The notes under the pieces are model-generated. The model made no database searches, was not told the origin of the DNA, and was given only the letters and a program-made list of their open reading frames with translations. A stretch of 64,000 bases of DNA from DASQMT01 sp963835735 (GTDB taxonomy: Bacteria; Actinomycetota; Thermoleophilia; Solirubrobacterales; Solirubrobacteraceae), in assembly GCA_963835735.1 (NCBI GenBank), contig CAWIGP010000007.1, positions 372,001 to 436,000 of the forward strand, written 5' to 3'. Below are positions 60,326 to 64,000 of this stretch, piece after piece. The position numbers and the translations under genes were made by a program. Each line of letters starts with the position of its first letter. Within the stretch, counting starts at the first letter, position 1.

Positions 60326-61418
60326 GCACGGCGCAAGGCTCGACGAGCGGATCGCCGAGCGCTTCACGCTGAAGGCGATCGTCGAGGCCTGCCTCGTGCT
60401 CGAGGAGGGCATCGCGGGCGTGCGCGAGATCGACCTCGGCCTGATGATGGGTACGGGCATGGTGCCGGGGCCGTTCGCCCGGGCCGACCTGCGCGGGCTC
60501 GACGACGTGCTGGCCGCGCTCGAGCGCGCCGAAGAGGAGTGGGGCGAGCACTTCGCGCCGCCGCTCGTGCTGCGCCGGATGGTCGCCCAGGGTCGGCTCG
60601 GCGCCAAGAGCGGCCAGGGCTTCTATCCCTACCCGCAGCCCGAGCCGGGCTATGAGACCGCGGTCGTCAAGCTCGACCGCCGCGGCGACGACGCGGCCGT
60701 GCTGTGGCTGGACAACCCGCCGGCGAACTCGCTCTCGCCGCAGGTGATCGAGGCGCTCGAGGCGGCCTGGCAGGAGGTCGACGGGAAGGCGCGCGCGGTC
60801 ATCGTCGCCTCGCCCAACCCGGCGCTGTTCTGCGCGGGCGCCGACATCAAGTCGTTCACGCAGATGGACGAGGCGGCGGGCAGGGATCTCGCCGACCGCG
60901 GCCACGCGCTGCTGCGCTCGTTCGAGCGCTCCCGCACGATGACGATCGCCGCGGTCAACGGCCTCGCGCTGGGTGGCGGTTGCGAGCTGGCGATGGCGTG
61001 CGACGTGCGCATCGCAGCGTTCTCGGCCTCGTTCGGTCAGCCGGAGATCAACCTCGGGATCATCCCCGGCTTCGGCGGCACGCAGCGGCTGCCGCGGCTG
61101 GTCGGCCCGGCGAAGGCGCTGGAGATGAACACCACCGGCGATCCGATCGGCGCCGAGGAGGCATACGAGTTCGGGCTCGTCAACCGCGTCGTCGCCGACC
61201 ACGAGCTGTTCGACACCGCGCTGGCGTGGGCGCGCAAGTTCGCCCAGCAGGCACCGCTCGCGCTCGAGCAGATCAAGCGGGTCTCCAACGCCGCCGACCT
61301 CGACGAGGGGATCGAGGCCGAGAAGGCCGCGTTCGCCGCCATGCTGACGACCGAGGACGCGCGCGAGGGCATCGGCGCCTTCCTGAGTAAGCGGAGCCCG
61401 AGGTTCAAGGGCGCTTGA
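60312..61418 (+). CDS. Fusion of a 3HCDH C-terminal-type domain with enoyl-CoA hydratase (crotonase)
   Basis: 368 residues. Residues ~10-108 are a 3-hydroxyacyl-CoA dehydrogenase C-terminal domain without a Rossmann domain (LVLEEGIAGVREIDLGLMMGTGMVPGPF, RLGAKSGQGFYPYP). Residues ~118-368 are a crotonase: oxyanion-hole segments LFCAGADIKSF and NGLALGGGCELAMACDVRIA, then PEINLGIIPGFGGTQRLPRLVG, where Glu and Gly of INLGIIPG are in the catalytic zone. The order is reversed from FadB (crotonase first). With the upstream dehydrogenase it supplies a second dimerisation domain, as in two-domain repeats of FadB. Confidence 0.88.
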   Translation: MSTAEHGARLDERIAERFTLKAIVEACLVLEEGIAGVREIDLGLMMGTGMVPGPFARADLRGLDDVLAALERAEEEWGEHFAPPLVLRRMVAQGRLGAKSGQGFYPYPQPEPGYETAVVKLDRRGDDAAVLWLDNPPANSLSPQVIEALEAAWQEVDGKARAVIVASPNPALFCAGADIKSFTQMDEAAGRDLADRGHALLRSFERSRTMTIAAVNGLALGGGCELAMACDVRIAAFSASFGQPEINLGIIPGFGGTQRLPRLVGPAKALEMNTTGDPIGAEEAYEFGLVNRVVADHELFDTALAWARKFAQQAPLALEQIKRVSNAADLDEGIEAEKAAFAAMLTTEDAREGIGAFLSKRSPRFKGA

Positions 61419-62188
61419 GCGTTCCCGCGACCACCGCCGCGGCGCGGCTGGCCGAGCTGCTGCGGTCGGCCGACCGCGTGGTCGCGCTGACCGGCGCGGG
61501 CATCTCGGTCCCGTCCGGGATTCCCGACTTCCGCTCGCCCGGCACCGGCCTGTGGGCCGACGTCGACCCGATGGAGGTCGCCCATATCGCCGTCTTCCGC
61601 CGCCACCCCGAGCGGTTCTGGCAGTTCTACGGCGACCGCTTCGCGATGCTGCGGGGCAAGCGGCCGAACGGAGCGCACGCCGCGCTGGTCGAGCTCGAGC
61701 GCCGCGGACTGCTCGAGGCCGTCATCACGCAGAACATCGACGGCCTGCACCGGGCGGCGGGAACGCGCGAGCTGATCGAGGTCCACGGGACGATCGGGAC
61801 GTCCTCGTGCCTGGAGTGCGGGGCGAGCTACGAGCTCGATGTGGTGCGCGAGCGGCTGGCGGCGGCGTCGGACGGCGTGCCGCGCTGCGACTGCGGCGCT
61901 GCCGTCAAGCCCGACGTCGTCCTGTTCGGCGAGCTGTTGCCCGAGCCCGCGCTCGCGCGCGCCTCGGAGCTCGCCGCCTCGGCCGACCTGCTGCTCTGCG
62001 TGGGCTCGTCGCTGGAGGTCTTCCCGGTCGCCGAGCTGCCGCGGATCACGCTCGCCGCCGGCGGCGCGGTGGCGTTGGTGACGAAGGGCCCGACGCCGTA
62101 CGACGCGGAGGCCGCGGTGAAGCTCGACGGCGACGTGGTCGCGGAGCTCGAGGCCGTGCTGGCGGGATTGGCGAACGGCGGGCATTGA
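61415..62188 (+). CDS. cobB: Sirtuin NAD-dependent protein deacylase, CobB-like
   Basis: 257 residues from TTG 61415 (overlap with the previous stop). GAGISVPSGIPDFRSP at 28-43, QNIDGLH near 106, catalytic His124 in EVHGT, zinc Cys pairs CLEC and CDC, and CVGSSLEVFPVAEL. FYGDR gives Tyr72 and Arg75, the YxxR pair that recognises succinyl/malonyl-lysine in class III sirtuins such as E. coli CobB and SIRT5. Co-transcription with acyl-CoA genes suggests removal of acyl marks that acyl-CoA thioesters create. The stop CAT-TGA lies in repeat copy C. Confidence 0.9.
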   Translation: MSVPATTAAARLAELLRSADRVVALTGAGISVPSGIPDFRSPGTGLWADVDPMEVAHIAVFRRHPERFWQFYGDRFAMLRGKRPNGAHAALVELERRGLLEAVITQNIDGLHRAAGTRELIEVHGTIGTSSCLECGASYELDVVRERLAAASDGVPRCDCGAAVKPDVVLFGELLPEPALARASELAASADLLLCVGSSLEVFPVAELPRITLAAGGAVALVTKGPTPYDAEAAVKLDGDVVAELEAVLAGLANGGH

Positions 62189-62390
62189 GGGAAGCGGGTC
62201 GAGCTGCCGCCGCGCCACGCGGGGCGTTTCGATAACGCATAGCGAGATCAGCCCGCCCCGCATCGGTGCGCGGGCCAATTCGGACCCTCTAACCGCCCGC
62301 ATCACCCGGGGCGCCTCTAACCACCTATGCGGTGGTCAAAGCGCCCCACATGGGCGCGCCCGCAATCCGGGCCTCTCCTCAATGCCGCCG
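62176..62390. repeat. Composite palindromic repeat, copy C
   Basis: Ends CGGCGGGCATTGAGG (62176-62190) and CCTCAATGCCGCCG (62377-62390) are inverted copies. Inside are module P2 (62221-62258, core GATAACGCATAGCGAGA, the complement of the 17-bp core in copy A) and hairpin P1 (62308-62347, ACCACC/GGTGGTCAA between GGGGCGC and GCGCCCC). The order and strands are those of copy A in reverse complement. The remaining bases of 62189-62466 show no coding. Confidence 0.85.
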
Positions 62391-62466
62391 TACATGAGCG
62401 TCGAGCCCGCTGCGGCGATACCGCGCCTCACGACGAAGCGCTCGCGTGCGCGAGTGCCACGGCGCC

Positions 62467-63324
62467 TCAGAACGAAGCGCTCGCCGTCCGCGCCCGGAGC
62501 GCCGCCTCGAGCCGCCCCAGCGCGCCCGCGACCACGTCGCGTCCCGCCTCGTCCAGCGCCCCGGCCCGCGCGCCGCTCGCCGCCTCGGCCACCCCATGCG
62601 CCAGCCCGCGCAGCTCCTCCAACCGCTCGGGCATCCCGTGCAGCTCGCGCCACCCCTCGAGCTCCGAGATCGCGGCCGCCAGCGCCGCGTCGAGCTGCAG
62701 CGCCGCCTCGCGGTCGCGGCCGTGGTCGAGGTCGAGCCGCGCGCGCAGCGCGAGCAGCTCGCAGGCCAGCGTGACGTCACGCGCCGCCAGCAGCGCGGCG
62801 AAGCGCTCCTGCGGCCTCAGCGCCGCCTCGCGCGCGATCCTGCGCGCCGGAGCGGGCAGCTCGGTCGCGGCGGTCCACAGGCCCTCGGCGACCTCGTCGC
62901 CGGTGCCGTACCCGACGCGCGTCACCAGCACGTGGCGCAGCGCGACCTCGCCGGCGTAGGGGTCGGCCGCCGCTATCCGGCGCGCGTGGAGAGCGCGGTT
63001 GAGCACCGAGAGCGCGTCGGCCACGGTGGTCTCGGCGCGGCCGGTCGCCTCCTTCAGCCACGCCTCGGCGCGCTCCTCGCCGTCCACCGCGCCGGCGGCG
63101 ATCACCGTCGCGCGCGTCACCTCGACCGGCGTCGGCCCAGGCTCCGCGGGTCGCGGGCGGCGGCTTCCCAGCCGGCTGCGACGCGGCGCATCGATCTCAC
63201 CGATCACCACGATCTGCTGCGCCTCGTCGCCGGCGTAGCGCCGCACGACGTAGCGACCGGGATCAGGTCCCAGCCGCCCCGGCAGCTCCCACTGGACGAA
63301 GCCGAAGTACGCGGGCGTCGCTAC
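62467..63324 (-). CDS. Hypothetical helical protein, start codon not identified
   Basis: About 286 residues to the stop at 62467. The conserved-looking N-terminus is YFGFVQWELPGRLGPDPGRYVVRR, then a helical region rich in Ala/Arg/Leu (WLKEATGRAETTVADALSVLNRALHARR; LALRARLDLDHGRDREAALQLDAAL). No ATG, GTG or TTG precedes YFGF in frame except one 118 bp inside the upstream gene (63438), so 63324 is a nominal 5' boundary just after the upstream stop. It may use a rare start or depend on re-initiation. Function unknown. Confidence 0.55.
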   Translation of the reverse strand, partial: VATPAYFGFVQWELPGRLGPDPGRYVVRRYAGDEAQQIVVIGEIDAPRRSRLGSRRPRPAEPGPTPVEVTRATVIAAGAVDGEERAEAWLKEATGRAETTVADALSVLNRALHARRIAAADPYAGEVALRHVLVTRVGYGTGDEVAEGLWTAATELPAPARRIAREAALRPQERFAALLAARDVTLACELLALRARLDLDHGRDREAALQLDAALAAAISELEGWRELHGMPERLEELRGLAHGVAEAASGARAGALDEAGRDVVAGALGRLEAALRARTASASF

Positions 63325-64000
63325 TCGCCCTTGTGGGCCGGGCTCGCGCGCTTGTCGGCCTCGACCGCGTACTTGGACGGCTCGCGGGCGACCTTCGGGT
63401 TGTCGATCTCGTCGATCCGGTCGATCAGCTTGATCCACTGCTCGGGCTTGAGGATCGCGTCAACCTGCTTGGAGGCGGCCTCGTTCGCGCCGTACATCGG
63501 ACGGAAGCCGACGTGGATGTGGTCGGCGTGGTCGGCCATGGCGATCGTGTTGTCGACGCCCTGGAACTCCATCAGCGAGATGATCTGGTGCGGCTTCATC
63601 GTCCCCTGCAGCGTCAGCAGCCGCTGGATCGCCAGCTCGGTGATCGAGCCCTGCCCCTGGTGGTCGAGGATCGGGACGCCGTTGATCGCGGCGATGTCGA
63701 CCGCGGTGCCGGTCGTGTGCTCGGACACGTTGCCGGACGCCGTGTAGTACGAGTGCCCGCAGCGCAGCGACGTGACCGTCGGCTTCAGGCCGGAGGCGAC
63801 GAGGAACTCGATCGTGGCCAGTACGCGGCGGTCGATCTGGCCGCTGCGGATGTCCTGCCGGCCGCAGTCGTAGATCTGCACGTTCGGGTTGGCGAGCACG
63901 CGTTCGGACAGCGCGTCCTTGCTCATCAGCAGGATCTGGCCGATCGAGAGCGTCTCCGCGTCCTTGCCGTGGAACGGGTTGCGGTTCGCCGCGCGGTAGA
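63321..64000 (-). CDS. Zinc peptidase M15/LAS-like domain protein, 5' end outside window
   Basis: At least 226 residues, open to the window edge on the 5' side. SEHTTGTAVDIAAINGVPI and ADHADHIHVGFRP supply the His-x6-Asp and final His of LAS-type (M15, D-Ala-D-Ala peptidase/VanY-like) metal sites; LRCGHSYYTASGN precedes. Residues upstream (YRAANRNPFHGKDAETLSIGQILLM) continue in frame, so the ATG at 63926 is internal. Probable extracytoplasmic peptidoglycan enzyme or a fusion containing it. The C-terminus is polar (KRASPAHKGE). Confidence 0.7.
   Translation of the reverse strand, partial: YRAANRNPFHGKDAETLSIGQILLMSKDALSERVLANPNVQIYDCGRQDIRSGQIDRRVLATIEFLVASGLKPTVTSLRCGHSYYTASGNVSEHTTGTAVDIAAINGVPILDHQGQGSITELAIQRLLTLQGTMKPHQIISLMEFQGVDNTIAMADHADHIHVGFRPMYGANEAASKQVDAILKPEQWIKLIDRIDEIDNPKVAREPSKYAVEADKRASPAHKGE

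Overview
The window reads as chromosome of a high-GC actinobacterium, most likely of the class Thermoleophilia (Solirubrobacter/Conexibacter-like). Supporting signs are the very GC-rich third codon positions, an operon of two YrbE permeases and six Mce proteins with its own ATPase and an MMPL transporter, an actinobacterial IHF-like protein, a PucR-type regulator next to amt/PII, and many start codons placed 6-11 nt after a TANNNT -10 box (leaderless transcripts). The placement is an inference from gene content. No rRNA, tRNA, CRISPR array or intact transposase was seen. Most of the sequence is densely packed coding DNA.

Layout. 1-4.9 kb: the 5' part of metH, a CpsB/PHP phosphatase, and a DUF559 nuclease-like gene whose start and stop codons lie in the loops of two related hairpins. 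5-10.5 kb: a nitrogen island of type III glutamine synthetase divergent from amt-PII-PucR. 10.5-13.9 kb: a secreted glycoside hydrolase, a decayed domain remnant, a frameshifted AAC(3)-like gene, a composite palindromic repeat and a lipoprotein. 14-30.6 kb: one unbroken run of 13 genes (yrbE x2, ATPase, mce x6, MMPL, thioredoxin-like, B3/4-domain protein, copper-protein-like). 30.6-36 kb: an Erm-like methyltransferase, a glycosyltransferase, an aminotransferase, small membrane proteins, a VOC protein and an mIHF-like protein.

36.4-39.5 kb holds an alpha-oxoamine synthase, a bCerS-like GNAT protein and a fatty-acid-hydroxylase-like protein, a plausible bacterial sphingolipid (ceramide) cluster. 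40-43.6 kb holds a HhH DNA glycosylase and a thiamine-precursor ABC transporter under a TPP riboswitch, with its binding-protein gene frameshifted. 43.7-50.7 kb carries GNAT, STAS, VWA/MoxR, ArsA-like and C5-epimerase-like genes. 50.8-54.7 kb carries a lipoprotein, a Ca2+/H+ antiporter and TerC. 54.7-62.2 kb is rich in acyl-CoA metabolism: an acyl-CoA dehydrogenase behind a TetR-type operator, 3-hydroxyacyl-CoA dehydrogenase, an unusual 3HCDH-crotonase fusion and a sirtuin with a desuccinylase-type YxxR motif. The right edge has an unknown gene and the 3' part of an M15-like peptidase gene.

The most unusual theme is a family of intergenic palindromes with core GGTCAAGGCGC and/or ends GTCAACTGCGGCATTGAGG. 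They occur at about 3.75, 4.68, 13.1, 39.8 and 62.2 kb, and possibly 42.7 kb. They bracket the DUF559 gene and supply stop codons to neighbouring genes, which suggests a REP/MITE-like element possibly linked to a Vsr-like nuclease.
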